DNA of 64,000 nucleotides from Humulus lupulus (GCF_963169125.1 NC_084793.1:98661071-98725070); one strand, 5' to 3'; shown: positions 10,356-22,181, counted from the first letter of the stretch. Program-made: numbers and translations. Notes: a model not told the origin generated them from the letters alone.

Positions 10356-12506
10356 TGTAACGACCCAAATTCACTAATAAGGCTTAAGGGCCTTGATTAG
10401 TGTGCCTGGATGGCATATTGGGAATTATGTGTGATTTTAATGATTAAGATGCATGATTATGATTTAAAGCATGTTATATGACTATGTGTGTTATGTTATG
10501 TGATAATTATGCTATGTGATTTGTACCACGTGGGTGTGGTGATATCAATGTGATGCACGTGCTGAGACGGTCCTAGAAAGCTAGATAATGGTAACTGGTG
10601 ATTTGGTAACTTGTGTAACTGTTAGTAACCATAGAGAGTAACAGGTTTTGTTGGAAAAGTGGTAGAATTGTAATGTTAGTAAAAAGACAAGTGTTCCCTT
10701 GAGGTTTAGTTAGGAAGGGATATTGGTGGAGGGATAAAGTGGTCTTTTGGCAGTGAATAGATGAGCTTCAGCTGAGAAGAAAAGTTAGTCACGTATAACA
10801 CTTAGGAAGTTGATTTATGTTGAAATTGGAGGAAAATCTAGAAGAAAAGAGAAGAAGAGGGAAGCTGAAGTTGGGAGACCTAAGAAGAGAATTTTGATGA
10901 TTTAAGGCAATTAAGCTAAGCCTAGGCCAAGGTTACTCAGAGGTAAGGGTCTATCTATGATTTGTTTAAGTTTCAAATCTAGTTTTTGGAGGATAAGCAT
11001 GAATCGAAGTAAGTTAGTGGCTGGTTTTGCATGAATTCAGAGTTGGAATAATCAAAAGAGAAGGTGATTTGAAGCTAGAGTTGAGGAGAATTCAAGCTGG
11101 GTTCTTGACTGAGGTAAGAGTGTATCCTGTTTAATTTTCGTAGCTGTTATGGATTAAGAATCTAAAGGGTTTGGTTTGCACTTTTCTCAAGTCTTGGTTT
11201 AAGTGTTTGAGTCTGAAATTTAAGTGTGAATTCTGTGAATGGTTGTATAATTGAGCTAGATTGTTTGTAGGTTGTTGAAAGGTTTATTTGGGGTTTTGAG
11301 TTGGTTTTGGGGATTAGGTATGAGTTTGGGGTGATTTGGAGTGATTTGGGTTCGGGAAAAACGCAGGGGAAAACCTAGATTTCTGGGCTCGCGAAGGAGC
11401 GCCGCGGCGCTTTTCTTGCGCGCCGTGGCGCGAGGCTGTTTCTGGGCAGAGCAAGTTCTCTAACTTGCTGGGCGCCGCGGCGCTAGGCCAATTTCAGGAC
11501 ATGGGATTTTGCAATTTTGAGCCTTTGCTCCGGGAGTTCGGGGGATGTCTTCGGTGCATTGTTTTAGAGATTTGGGGAATTCCGAGAGTGTGAGATTGGT
11601 TCCGGGAAGTAGTTTTGGATTGGTTAGTGACAAAGGATGTTTCATTTGTGTTGTGATTAGGTCTTTGGAGAGGCTCGGGGTAGAGGACCGTGCTCGCGGC
11701 TTCGTGCCATTGGAAGCTAGTGAATTGAAAGGTAAGAAAACTGCACCCGGATAAATGTTTGTGATGGGACTAAGTGCTCCCGAGAATTGTGTCGTGTCAA
11801 TGTTGGTATCACGCCATGGGACATGTAAAAGCGGCCTAAGAGTGCCATACATGATATTAGCGCACAGGGCGCGAATTGGCCACTGGTAGCCAAGAACTAC
11901 AGGATAACGGAGGGAGCAACCTGAGAGCGCTAGCCCTGGTTATCATTTGTGAACTGTACATGTTATGAATTGATATGCTTAGTATGTGGAATACTTGATG
12001 GTACTGACTGATTATATGGTTGAGATTATGTGATGCAATATGAGATATTGACTTGTCTGCTAATTTCTTATGCTCTACTATTGTTGTGTTTTCTTGCTGG
12101 GCCTTGGCTCACGGGTGCTACGTGGTGCAGGTAAAGGCAAGGGAAAACTGGACCAAGCCTGAGGTGGAGAGCTCCGAGGTGGAATGTACATAGCCAGCGG
12201 TTCGACCGCCACGGTCGAGGAGCGGACCAGGACATGGATCACCTAACTGCTTGTTTTGCCTTAGTATGGCCGGTTGTTGTACATAAATCTTGTGTCTTTT
12301 GTAAACGGTCTTTGAACTTAATATTTTTGGGATCCCATGTAACAGATAATGCTTATTAATGAAAACATGGTTTTTGAGACCAAAACGCTTTTAACCCTAG
12401 TTCCTTTATAGTTTCAATAACACGATTTTATTCAAATGACTTGATTAGCAAGTCTGGCACTTTATAAACACACAGTGTAACGGTCTTGGCTATCTAGGGC
12501 GTTACA
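10356..12506 (+). mobile_element. Solo LTR T2 (T family, 2151 bp)
   Basis: It begins TGTAACGACCCAAATT and ends CTAGGGCGTTACA. Perfect flanking duplication TTACA (10351-10355 and 12507-12511). It has the family blocks GGTAAGAAAACTGCACCC (11731-11748) and GGGTGCTACGTGGTGCAGGT at about 12113. It sits in the 3' UTR of element A. The ORFs within it, such as 11460-11852 minus, overlap conserved non-coding blocks and have no recognisable product. Confidence 0.9.
11390..11486. repeat. CpG-rich palindromic cassette in T2
   Basis: GCGCCGCGGCGC occurs twice (11399-11410 and 11472-11483), with TTGCGCGCCGTGGCGCGAGG between. This is the same relative place as the cassettes in T1, T3 and T4, just downstream of a shared AACCTAGATTTCTGG-like block, but with a different palindrome. 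Confidence 0.75.
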
Positions 12507-12616
12507 TTACAAGTTATTATCACTAGGAATGTGAGTTTCAATCTATTAAGAATACCTTAGCATTTCAGTAGAAGATTTGAGTGTTTTCACTAAGATAAAG
12601 TTCATACCCAAAAGGT

Positions 12617-14594
12617 TGTTGGTATTAAATGAGAAAAATCATAATACATAGCGGAATATGATATTTTATAATTTATTAATACCAGCCAGGATCATACATA
12701 TATAGATATATTAAATAAAACATAAAAGGAATATAGACTACCTCTCGTAGCCTATCAAGTGTCATTGAATCTTTTCGTATAAATAAACGATCTTCTTATC
12801 CTTTCTAAAAGTTCACACCTTAGTCTTCCAAGCCAATCCTCAAACAAACAAGGACGTGTGTGAGCATGTAGGATTCAAAGGTTGATTTAGAATCTCTAGA
12901 TATACTCAACACATGAGATCTAGAGAGGTTTGAGAAGAGAAATGCTATAGAAATTTCTAGAATTTCAGGTTTAGGAAATTCTATCGTTTCTTTCTTGAGA
13001 GAGTCTAACATTCAAAAACAACTTATTAAGCTACTTCTGAAAGTATTGTTTCTTTCACGTTTGTTAAGATAATTAACTAATTTAATTAATCTTTATTTTG
13101 TTTAAAATAAAATTGATCATTTATATTATTTTAATTATTTAATTTAAATCATATTTAAAAAGACTAATTAAATAGATTAATTAATTTTAAATTCAAAATT
13201 CAAATCCCAAGGATAGAAAATATCCCTGGGTGGCGCTCCCTGATTTTTCTCATTTGTTTATTTAATTAATATTTAAAATAATATATTTATCCAAAAATAA
13301 ATATCAGTTAATTCAAAATTAACATTATCTTAAAATATCAATTTTAAATAAATAAATAAATATCTCATAATAAGATAATTATTAATCTATCTATATTTTA
13401 ATCCAAATATGATTAATATTTATTTTAACATATAGTTTTTCAAAATAAAAACTATACAGTTAAATAATTAATTAGTTCACAATTAATTAATTACCCAATA
13501 ATTATCACATAATAATGCCCTAACCCCGAAAAATTAATTCATTTGCAATTAAGTCATTCTCTCTACAAATCTTCCATATGACATCCATACCCTTGACAGT
13601 GTAGGACAAATGTGACCTAGGGACCATGGACCTATAATACGAAGCTCCAATAAACTAGATTATTAATTAAACTCTTTAATCTAATAATCTTATTTGTTAA
13701 TTCCATGATTACTCCATTATAAATATGGAATTGTACTCTAAGTATTTATATAATTATAAATATGAAGTTTTCTTTGTAGTCCATTGATATAATCAATAAA
13801 TGAAGTTATATCCTCCAATTATCGGTTCGTTAATTAGAGCTGGCCAAAATTATTGTTTTACCCTTCTAATTATCTTTTGTTCCTTAAGTACCATTACTTC
13901 ACTAGAGAATAATTAATCTATAATCAAATTATAGATTTAAGCTCAATAACTATTCAATTCAAGAACTAACCCTTAAGGGAACCAATATTCGATTCGTTAG
14001 GAAAGTATGAATTCCATTATTGTAAATCATATTCTCAGCCATTCTTGATATTGAATCTCCAAAACAAAAGTCACTAGCCTCATTATACTAAGAAATCTTA
14101 ACGAGTGAATCGAAAGATCCAATGATCACAAACAGGAGTTCATGACTACTCATAATTTAAATTGATCTTCAAATGATCATCTACTATGATAAGAATTAAT
14201 CTTTGTGGCAAACGGTATGTTTATAAAGATAGTTAATTCATATAGGTCCTATCATATATAATCTCTATTTTATATAGTATCTTTTCTAAGATGTCTATTA
14301 ACATCAGTAATCTGAATCTAGACTACTTGCATCCCTTATGCTTAGTAAACCGTACTAGTAATCATTCATTAAAGATTCCTTACTATAATATGTTACTGAA
14401 TATTTTATTCATTGTATATGATCTTAATTCTCTCATACTAATACAAGATCATATCCTCATATATGAATATGGAATTTTCTTGATATTCATATAAATTATT
14501 CAAATAATAATTATAACATTCAAATATGATAAAATTATACTTTATTTAAATCAATAAAATATCTTTATATGCTTTTAGGGGATAAATCCTAACA
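12617..14594 (-). repeat. 3' LTR of copia element B (1978 bp)
   Basis: Read on the + strand it starts TGTTGGTATTAAATGA and ends ATAAATCCTAACA, the reverse of a TGTTAGGATT...CCAACA LTR. The full length matches the solo LTR at 30017-32049 (inverted), for example AATACCAGCCAGGATCA and AACCCTTAAGGGA-like blocks. It adjoins the polypurine tract. Very AT-rich between 13020 and 13560. The ORF at 12820-13011 is not a gene. Confidence 0.85.
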
Positions 14595-14612
14595 ATCTCC
14601 CACTTGCCCTCA
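14595..14612 (-). other. Polypurine tract of element B
   Basis: The + strand reads ATCTCCCACTTGCCCTC, which is GAGGGCAAGTGGGAGAT on the minus strand, directly next to the LTR start. The same purine tract precedes the 3' LTR of element D (47111-47125). It primes plus-strand cDNA synthesis in copia elements. Confidence 0.85.
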
Positions 14613-15180
14613 AAGAAAGTGAGGCATCTCCCTTAACCCCATGTTGCGTACATGACCCATAAATGACTTTACAGGAAGTATCTTGGTAAACGAGTCTGCC
14701 AGGTTCTATTTCGACGCTATCTACATAATAGTCACATCACCTTAATGCTCAATCTCTCTAACCAAATGATATTTCCTTTCTATATACTTTCCTCTCTTGT
14801 GTTTTCTGGGTTCCTTAGAGTAACTATTGCTCCACTATTGTCATAGTATAAAATTAGTGGCTTCTCCATATCTAGAATTACTTCAAGATCAGTGTAGAAC
14901 TTTCTAAGCCAAACCGCTTCCTTAGGTTAGCTGCTTCACAAGCCACGATATTCTCGGCTTCCATGGTTGAATCTGTAATACTGGATTGTTTAATACTTCT
15001 CCAGACTACATCTCCTCCACCAAGAGTGAACACTGACCCAGACGTCGACTTAGTCTGATTGGAAATCGGGATCAATGTATCTAGTAGGGTTTAGCTCACC
15101 CCCTGAATATACAAGCACATAATCTCTCGTTCTCCTAAGATACTTGAGAATGTGCTTTACTGCAATCCAGTGTTCCAAAC
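14613..15180 (-). pseudogene. Copia RNase H of element B
   Basis: On the minus strand it reads STSGSVFTLGGGDVVWRSIK, then QSSITDSTMEAENIVACEAA (the conserved acidic helix), then further C-terminal parts in shifted frames down to the polypurine tract (YYDNSGA-like block near 14850). It closely matches the RNase H of element D (46690-46790). Frame breaks between 14613 and 14878 disable it. Confidence 0.8.
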
Positions 15181-16100
15181 TAGGATTTGATTGATGATGA
15201 CTTACAATCCCTACTGCATAGCATATGTCGGGCTTAGTACACAATATAGCATACAGTAGACTCCCAGCTGATGAAGCATATGGATACTTTCTCATGCCAT
15301 CTTCCTCTTGAGATGTCTTCGGACATTGGTCTTTGGAAAGAGTAATTCCATGTCTGGTCGATAAGTGACCTTTCTTAGAATTATCCATAGAGAACCTTTC
15401 AAGCACCTTATCTATATAATTAGCCTGGGAAAGTGCCAAGAGCTTGTTCTTCCTATCCCTTAGGATTTGGATTCCCAGAACATAGCTCGCTTCACCCAAA
15501 TATTTCATTTGGAACTTTTCAGCTAACCACTTCTTCACCTTTGACAGTGTCTCTACATCGTTCCCAATGAGGAGAATGTCATTCACATAAAGAACTAAGA
15601 AAATCATTACTTTACCTTTTGACATATTTATACACACATTCTGTGTCGACATTCTGTTCGAAGTTATATGTTTTAATTGTTTCATCAAAGGTGATATTCC
15701 AAGATCTAGATGTTTGCTTTAATGAACCCTTCTAGTTGTATCATATAGATACTTTCATCAAGATATCCATTCATAAAAGTTGTCTTGATGTCCATTTTTC
15801 TTATCTCACAGTCATAGGTGACATCAATGGATAAGAGGATGCGAATGGATTTTAGCATGGCCACAGGAAGAAAATGTTTCTTCATAATCAACACCCTCTC
15901 TCTGAGTGTAAAATTTGGCTATTAGCCTTGCCTTTAAAGTCTCTACTTTCCCATCTACATCGCTTTTCTTCTTGAAGATCCATTTGCACCCAATGGGCCT
16001 GACATCTTCAAGTGAGTCTGCAAGTTCCTAGACATAATTGGAATACATCGATTGCATTTCTTGGTTCATGGCTACTTGTTATTTCTCCTTTTTAGGATCA
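15050..16100 (-). pseudogene. Copia reverse transcriptase of element B
   Basis: Its longest part is a 212-codon ORF (15050-15688): FLVLYVNDILLIGNDV, KKWLAEKFQMKYLGEASYVL, YIDKVLERFSMDNSKKG and LLYAILCTKPDICYAVGIVS. The catalytic box reads YVND instead of YVDD, a loss of one metal-binding Asp. The N-terminal part (15706-16000) contains KMDIKTTFMNGYLDESIYM (first catalytic Asp kept) in another frame, and a [13 protein letters not shown] region near 15970. So it is both frame-broken and catalytically dead. Confidence 0.85.
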
Positions 16101-16108
16101 TCCATTGC

Positions 16109-17189
16109 CTATTTGAAGGTTAATGAATTGTCCTTGTCTATATCAGACACAAGGACATGTGTCTCATGTTCGTAGCGAACAGGAATAGTGATTTCCTTAG
16201 TTTTTCGTTTATCATTTAATGATGATGAAGAAGGTGATGGAATCTTATCAGCTATGAGTTCCTCCAAAACTACATTGCTATGAGGTTTATAGTTATTCAT
16301 ATAATCATGTTCAAGAAAGGTCGCATTTGTTGAAACAAATACCTTTTGGTCCTTGGGACTATACAAGTAACTGCCTCTTGTTTCTAAAGCATGGCCCACA
16401 AAAATGCATACTTCGACCTCGAATCAAGTTTTCCTGATTTAGGTCTAAGAGCATGAGTAGGACAGCCCCAAATGTGTAAATGGTGCAAACTAGGTTTGTT
16501 ACCAATCCACAATTCCAGTAGCATTTTTCTTATGGTCTTAGATGGGACTACATTCAAAATGTAAGTAGCCATTTGAAGTGCATATCCCCCAGAATGAGAG
16601 AGGAAGTGAAGAGTATCTTAAAATATACCTAACCATGTCCAACAAGGTATCGTTCATCTTTTTGAAACACCATTTTGTTGTGGCGTTCCAGGTGTTGTGA
16701 GTTGGGATAGAATACCATGCACCAGCATGAAATCTTTGAATTCCAAATCCAAATATTCACCACCTCGATCTAATCAAAGTCTTTTAAGAGTCTTACCTAA
16801 TTGTTTCTCTGCCTCGACTTTGAAGTCTTGAAACTTACCAATGGTTTCAAACTTTCTAAGCATTAGGTAAGTATGAGCATACCTAAAGTAATCCTCAATA
16901 GATGTGATGAAGTACTCATATCAACCTCTATCTTGTACATTAATTGGACCACAAACATAGCTGTATACAAGCTCTAAAGGCTCTTTATCTCAATTGCCTT
17001 TCGATGAGAAAGGACAATTGGTCATTTTTCCTTTTAGACAAGACTCACAAATCGGAAGAGTTCCAACTCTTAGTTCTCTTAATGGTCGATCTTTTGTTAA
17101 CTAGTTTATCTTGTCTAGTCCTATATGACCAAGTCTAAGATGACAAAGATACGTGTCATCCTCATTTGAAACCTTTTGTCTTTTATTTC
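16109..17189 (-). pseudogene. Copia integrase of element B
   Basis: The minus strand from 17189 reads NKRQKVSNEDDTYLCHLRLG (pre-integrase), then PLRELRVGTLPICESCLKGK (zinc-binding). A decayed core covers 16600-16950, and the C-terminal part is MATYILNVVPSKTIRKMLLE (16384-16572). Then comes GSYLYSPKDQKVFVSTNATF (16109-16399), the usual integrase-RT linker with acidic and Ser-rich tail (PSPSSSSLND). Stops separate each segment. Confidence 0.8.
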
Positions 17190-17774
17190 CTAGGTGCAGG
17201 AATATCATCGCCTAGGCAGTGCGCACGGGACCGTACAGTGAATTGTTTTTGGCTTCAAAATTCAAATTAAAATGCTTTTATCTCATTGGTTGAGTCTAAT
17301 GAGGGAATCTATACTATTTAAAGGGTTCATTTGAGATAATTAGTGAATTGATCACTCACCACACTCACACACACACACACTCTCTCTCTCTCTCTCTCTA
17401 GCTTTCAAGAGTACTAGTTTTCTCCAAGATCTTCTTCAAGAAAGCTTGACTTGCATGAAGATTCAAGGCTTGTGAAACCCAATCTCATTCCATTGTAGTA
17501 GCTTCAAGAAATCTCAAGGAGTAGGCGAGGAATAGATATTTTTAGACAATAAATCTTCAATTGTGTCAAGCCTTGGTTACAATTTTCGTTTACATAAAAT
17601 CATAGACTTGTGATATTATGTATCAAGGTTCTTCAACAACAAAGGTCAATTCTACCACCTATTTATTTGAGATTTGTTCTTCGTAATTTTCTTCCATTAG
17701 AGTTTAGATTATCATTGTTTATTGCTTTGAGTTGTAACATACAAAACAAGGATTATAGCCGTAAATCCCCAACA
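17190..17774 (+). repeat. A-family copia LTR, truncated or displaced
   Basis: From GGGACCGTACAGTGAATT (17229) to CCCCAACA it matches the element A 5' LTR (3098-3587) throughout. The upstream 17190-17228 aligns weakly with the third copy (63095-63140 reversed). It carries a CA/CT microsatellite at 17367-17401 that the first copy lacks. The left flank is element B integrase and the right flank is a gypsy gag scrap, so no TSD is available. It may be the 3' LTR of element A, displaced and cut on its left, or an independent copy. Confidence 0.7.
17367..17401. repeat. Microsatellite (CA)n(CT)n
   Basis: A run of CA dinucleotides passes directly into CT dinucleotides within the A-type LTR. The reversed third copy has a pure GA run at the equivalent place (about 62951-62981), so this is an expanding site of that LTR family. 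Confidence 0.9.
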
Positions 17775-17953
17775 CCAACTAATGGTTGTCTACCATCTTA
17801 GTCTCACTGATCGAGGCGTCTTTTGTGAGGGAAGTCTGATCAGCTATGCTCTTTCTGTAACCTCTTATATTCTTATTTACATTTCAGCTCGCTTAAGAAA
17901 TTCTTCCATAGATTCATAGTTCCTCTTTTGCAAACTCAATCACAGCAAGGTTT
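17775..17953 (-). pseudogene. Ty3/gypsy gag scrap (element H)
   Basis: The minus strand gives LAVIEFAKEEL and, in a neighbouring frame, MEEFLKRAEM, resembling the VDEFLNRAQMWINLEEV block in the gag of element E (about 35095-35150). It borders the end of the F LTR, so it may be the element into which F inserted. It is too short to say more. Confidence 0.35.
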
Positions 17954-18646
17954 TGTTGACGCGGTTTTTTGCAAACATTGGACTAAGTACTCCAAAATAG
18001 AGAATTAGGATTTTTGGTATACCGTATGTAAAGATACTCAAGAATATTTTATGTGGTTCAGTAATTCAAATTCACTTAGACCACGAGTCTATGTTATTAC
18101 TTTATGATATCTATTAAAATTGTTTAAGACCATACAAAAGTTTGGTCCCAAATACATAATTTCCCCCTCTATTTATAGTGGTTCAATGGACAAATTGGGT
18201 AGTCATTTGAAATGTGTACAACGTATTTGTTTGAGTTAGTTCCCAAACATACAAATAAATATAATAATGACATCAACTGCTTGAAAATATACACTTACCA
18301 AGTAGGGGGTTACAATAGTTACAAAACATTATTCATTGCATAACATCCTTGAGTCTTTAGGAATGCAAGCATGTGTATTCCAATAGTTTACAGCGAGCTA
18401 ATGTCTCTCTCGAGCTGAAGGTTGTTCACAGGCTTTAGCCACCCGAACTTCAAGATGCTCGAAGTGTTACTTAGGTGATCTAAGGAATGTGTTGGGCGAC
18501 CTCCATGATGCTTGATCTCAGCTGGGCTTTACTCGGGCTACAGATCTTACCAATTATACAGTGTTCTAAAAATCGCATAACCTTCATTAATTTCTTGCCA
18601 ATTGTACCGCGAACAAGACACTTGAGCTCGTGTCTTTTCCGTTACA
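17954..18646 (-). repeat. 3' LTR of gypsy element F (693 bp)
   Basis: On the + strand it starts TGTTGACGCGGTTTTTTGC, the reverse of the element E LTR end (ACCGCGTCAACA), and ends TTTTCCGTTACA. So the minus-strand LTR runs TGTAACGG...CGTCAACA. A minus-strand TATA box lies at 18170-18177. The polypurine tract follows at once. The length is close to the E LTRs (755 and 749 bp). Confidence 0.75.
18170..18177 (-). promoter_or_regulatory. TATA box of the F LTR
   Basis: The minus strand reads ACTATAAATAGAGG in the middle of the LTR, the usual place for the RNA polymerase II promoter of an LTR retrotransposon. Its activity is unknown. Confidence 0.5.
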
Positions 18647-18940
18647 ACTTTTGCCCCCAAGCCTCTGCTCGTGTATGACGTCACTCCTATATTTGACGGA
18701 CATAGTGGAGGCTTTTCTACTTTTGTCATGGGGAACATGCCCACCTACCTTCTCGAGTGTGGGACACGTGTTTGATTTCTATAGGCATTTGTTCGAGTTT
18801 TGAGTACAATGATAGTTGTCCTATTATCTTTTTTCCCAATTTTAGCCCTTCGATCTCGAATTACCATGATCAAATTGCTCTGATTCTTTCCTAGAGTTAG
18901 CTTATATATATTGCCATTGAACCGATCCTCACAACCTTTT
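18647..18940 (-). other. Polypurine tract and 3' UTR of element F
   Basis: TTTTGCCCCCAAGCC (18650-18664) is the reverse of GGCTTGGGGGCAAAA, matching the tract before the E 3' LTR (GACTTGGGGGCAAA, 43257-43270). A shared CTGCTCGTGT(A/T) block follows. The UTR is broken by element D, with duplication CTTTT at 18936-18940, and continues at 49089. Confidence 0.75.
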
Positions 18941-20574
18941 TGTTGGGATTAATGTTCTATAAAGTATATGTATTGAACAATATTTTATGAAATAAATAAT
19001 TGAAATGAATTTTAGTGTATATTTATTGTTTACAATTATTATTATAATAATATTATATGAATATCAAAAAATTCACAAATTTGTTATTGTGAATACAATC
19101 ATGTATTGGTATGAGAGGATTAAAATTCTATAGAACGAACTTAAATAGTTAAAAGTAAAACAAGTTATATGGAATCTTTGGATTAAATTCTGTAAGTACG
19201 GTTCACTAGTATTATGAATACATCTAATCTAGATCCGGAATATTGATGTAGTAGAACATCTTAGTGGAGGTACTTTGTATGAAGTGATTATGCATGAACG
19301 GGAGACGAGATGTTATTAATACTTAATAATATCGTTTACTTTATAAGTATTAATTTAATATATCAATAAGATGATCATATACAAATTGATCTCAATCCTG
19401 AAGTTATTATGAACTCGTGTTTATGTCATATGAGTCATTTGATTCACTCGTTATGGTTTGTCAGAATGATCAAGCTGAAAACTTTAGTTTAAGGAACTCA
19501 TTGATGTAAATGGCAAGGGACATAACATAAAGATATGGAATTTATACCTTTCCGAGAGGAATTGAATAATGGTTTCCTTAAGGGTTGGCTTTTGGAACTC
19601 AAAAGTTATTGAGCTCAAATTCATAAATTAGTTTATAAATTAACCTTCACTAGTGAAGTTAATGGTACTTAAGGAAAGAAGATATAATTAAAGAGGTTAA
19701 ACGGTAATTTACTCCTACTTTAATTATGAACCATTAATAGAGGATTTAATTGTGTGTAGTGATTAAATCGATGCACACTTTTTATATATTTAAAGGCACT
19801 CAATAAATAAATGTCTATAATTACAAGAGTGCATGATCATATTTTTAGTGGAATGATATTGTGATTAATAAATCAAGGTTATTATATTAAAGAGTTTTAA
19901 TTAATAATCTAAATTTATTGGAGATTGAAATTATAGGTTCATATGTCACTGAGATGACTCTATCAACACCATTCAAGGTTAGAGTTGAAATTGGAAAACA
20001 TCAAGAAAATGGCATATTTGGAAGAAATTTGTTCTTCAAGGTCAAATATGTAATTAAGACAAATTAATTAATACATTAATTTTCAAAATTAATAAATTAG
20101 TTAATATTATTTTCAAAAATTATTTTTTAAATAAAATAGCCATTTTCGAAAATGGCTTTTAAATAATTAAATAATTATTTAATTTTATTTATTTAAATAA
20201 TGTGAAAAGATAATTAAGATGATTCAAAATTGGTTTGAATGAATTTGAAATTTATTCATTAATTAATTTGATAAAGTTAGTTATCACGTTTAGATATTTT
20301 TGAATAAATAATTATTAAATAAAAGTGGTTAAGACACAAATCCCTAAAATAGGGATATGCTACATGTCAATCACAGTGCAAGCACTGTGATTAGGTCCAA
20401 GACTGAATCTTGGATATTTATTTTATATATTTATTTAATAATAAGTTTATACTTTGAATTTTGAATTTAATTAATTCTTTTATAAATCTAACTGATATAA
20501 AATTAGTTTCAACACGCACAAGAGATCCTAGATGTTATACCCAAAAATTGGAGATCAATGGCATGGCAATAAAG

Positions 20575-20765
20575 ATGACAAAATGCATCCTAGGAGGCTA
20601 AAGAGAGTGATCCTAGGAGAACCCAAGGATGAGGTCCAAGGAGAACTCAAGAAAGTGGTCTTAGGAGACCCCAAGGAGAAATTGGTCCTAGGAGACCCCA
20701 AGGAGTAAGTGGTCCTTGGAGACCCCAAGGAGTATGTGGTCCTAGGAGACCCCAAGGGTATGTTC
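20575..20765 (+). repeat. 27-bp tandem repeat in S1a
   Basis: Units such as TGGTCCTAGGAGACCCCAAG recur at 20656, 20683, 20710 and 20737, exactly 27 bp apart, with more diverged units upstream. Each unit holds the partial palindrome GGTCCTAGGAGACC. Confidence 0.85.
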
Positions 20766-20961
20766 GAGGTAAGCCTCCCAAGGTTTCCTAAGTGTTGGCT
20801 CGAAAGTGTTCAAGGTAAGTAGCTAAGGAGGAGGAGTCCCATGCAAGTCAAGAATGGAGACTTAGATTTTGACAAGGAGAGCCTACACAATGTCCGATCG
20901 GACATAGTTGAGAGATGCTAAAGGAGAGTGCCTCAGACTTGTCCAAGGTGAGATACCAAGG

Positions 20962-21205
20962 AGGATGCCTCGGACCACCTTGGTCCGAGGAGAAGGCCAC
21001 AAGGTCCGAAGGGACCTTGAATGGAGGAGGTATGCTCGGATTTGTCCGAGGAGAGAAACAAGAGAGAAGGATGCCTCGGACCACCTTGGTCCGAGGAGAA
21101 GGCCACAAGGTCCGAAGGGACCTTGAATGGAGGAGGTTGCCTCAAAGTTGTCCGAGGTGAGGTGCCAAGGGAGTTGGCTCGGACCACCTTGGTCCGAGGA
21201 TAGCC
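20962..21205 (+). repeat. ~105-bp tandem repeat with CGGACC palindromes in S1a
   Basis: The block CTCGGACCACCTTGGTCCGA recurs at about 20969, 21075 and 21178 (spacing about 106 and 103). It is followed in the first two units by GGAGAAGGCCACAAGGTCCG and GAAGGGACCTTGAATGGAGG, identical in both. The core CGGACCACCTTGGTCCG is a near-palindrome. Confidence 0.85.
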
Positions 21206-21441
21206 AAGCTTGTATCACCTTGGTCCAAGGAAACCTTGAAGGAGTAATCAACATGCATGTGAGACTACGTCAAAATCCCCGGAACGACTTCAGCAAGAGT
21301 TGGTCTAAGCATCCGGGAATCTCTCATTCCTCACTCAAATTGAGGAATCAGTTGTATTTTAAATATTTCTTGTAATATAAATATAAGATGAATAATAAAA
21401 TATCCTGATCTAAAGGGGATATTAGTTGAGTATCTCAGGCC

Positions 21442-21449
21442 TATAAATA
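21442..21449 (+). promoter_or_regulatory. TATA box of S1a
   Basis: GCCTATAAATAGAGGGC, about 350 bp before the LTR end. The reversed S1b has GAGCCTATAAATAAATGGC at the equivalent place (26850-26857), so the element promoter is conserved between the two solo LTRs. Confidence 0.6.
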
Positions 21450-22165
21450 GAGGGCTTATGGATGAGAGAAGGGTCTCTTCTGCTTCTGCTTTCTAGAGAG
21501 AGAAAATTGGGTCTGTGTATTCTAGAGAGAGAAAGTGCTGATATTTGAGAGAACTCTTGTATTTTCACAATCTGTACTGAAGAAACTCAGTTGGCTCAGT
21601 CCATCTGATCTTGAGTATAGATCTATAAATCACAACTCTAAGTGGATTAGGCTATTACCGACAATCGGGGCTGAACCACTATAAAAATCCTGTGTGTTAT
21701 TTACTTTTCTTGTTTATACCGTCTGTTGTCGTTTACATTCTCTTGAAGGTTTGTCGTATTTGACGTTCTCACGTCGTTGGCTAAAAACGCAGTCAACACT
21801 AGAGAATTCTAAAGCTTTTCACAAAGAGAAAAATATATCGTATTATTTTTCTCTACCCCTGAAAACTGTCTCGGACCTAATATTCCAAGATCTCATGAGT
21901 ACTACGTGCCCACACACATCTTGAGGTGTAGAGATACATCTTGGTCTGAGTACTCACAACACTACTTTGGATTGGATGTTTGTTGGAGTTACTAAAAGAT
22001 AGAAAGAATTCTTGATTGTTCTACAACTGGTGAATCCTTTTTTTTCTTTCTCTTTGATTAATGTTTTGCATATTAATGGATCTGTTATTTAAATATTTTA
22101 ATAAAATTCTCTGGATCCACCAGCTCGTGCTTTCCGTTGCGCACATGGTAAACTAGTTACCAACA

Positions 22166-22181
22166 ATTGGAACCAGAGCGG
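22166..22181 (+). other. Primer-binding site of element D
   Basis: ATTGGAACCAGAGCGG starts directly after the LTR. It is a variant of the initiator tRNA-Met site TGGTATCAGAGC, with GAAC in place of GTAT. The position and partial match support the copia assignment. Confidence 0.7.

Larger units (their letters stand above)
2888..12616 (+). mobile_element. Ty1/copia element A, decayed, nested-in by T1 and T2
   Basis: It has a 5' LTR, a primer-site-like motif, then gag, protease, integrase, reverse transcriptase and RNase H in the copia order (integrase before RT). It then has a 3' untranslated stretch that is cut by the LTR of element B at 12617. Two T-family solo LTRs (5478-7843 and 10356-12506) split it. 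No 3' LTR is found at the expected place. The A-type LTR at 17190-17774 might be its displaced 3' LTR, but no matching TSD supports this. Another copy of the same family (61610-63394) confirms the gag and protease. Stops and frameshifts occur in every domain. Confidence 0.8.
12617..17189 (-). mobile_element. Ty1/copia element B, 5'-truncated
   Basis: On the minus strand, from high to low coordinates: GAG-pre-integrase, integrase, reverse transcriptase, RNase H, polypurine tract, 3' LTR. The left flank is element A 3' UTR. The right side is lost at about 17189, where an A-type LTR begins, so gag, protease and the 5' LTR are missing. It is closely related to element D: the same LRLGH(I/V)G...PLRELxVGxLPI block. 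No TSD can be tested. Confidence 0.85.
20533..21798 (+). mobile_element. Solo LTR S1a (S1 family, 1266 bp)
   Basis: It starts TGTTATACCCAAAAATT and ends AACGCAGTCAACA. Perfect duplication CTAGA (20528-20532 and 21799-21803). Its last 250 bp match the inverted solo LTR S1b (26508-27784), with AAGTGGATTAGGCTATTAC and GAACCACTATAAAA. The first 700 bp are tandem repeats unrelated to those of S1b. The overlapping ORFs in this repeat region on both strands are artefacts of repeat units, not genes. Confidence 0.9.
18941..22165 (+). repeat. 5' LTR of element D (1954 bp without insert)
   Basis: It starts TGTTGGGATTAATG and ends AACTAGTTACCAACA. It aligns along its length with 47126-49083. The S1a solo LTR (20533-21798) and one copy of its duplication account for the extra length. 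A segment at about 21804-21862 (with GTATTATTTTTCTC) is absent from the 3' LTR but present in the old fragment at 773-1276, so the 3' LTR suffered the deletion. TATA-like TTTATATATTTAAAGG near 19780. Confidence 0.9.

Noticed and set aside
11460..11852. 130-codon minus-strand ORF
   Set aside because: It lies in T2 LTR sequence that is non-coding in T1, T3 and T4. It is not conserved as a frame.
17190..17774. Definite 3' LTR of element A, making A a 2888-17774 element
   Set aside because: The LTR ends match, but flanks TGTAA and CCAAC do not form a duplication and the left part of the LTR is missing. Kept only as a possibility.
20848..21254. Small ORFs on both strands with shared SDQGGP/WSEEKA-type peptides
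   Set aside because: Shadows of the 105-bp tandem repeat in S1a with its CGGACC palindromes.
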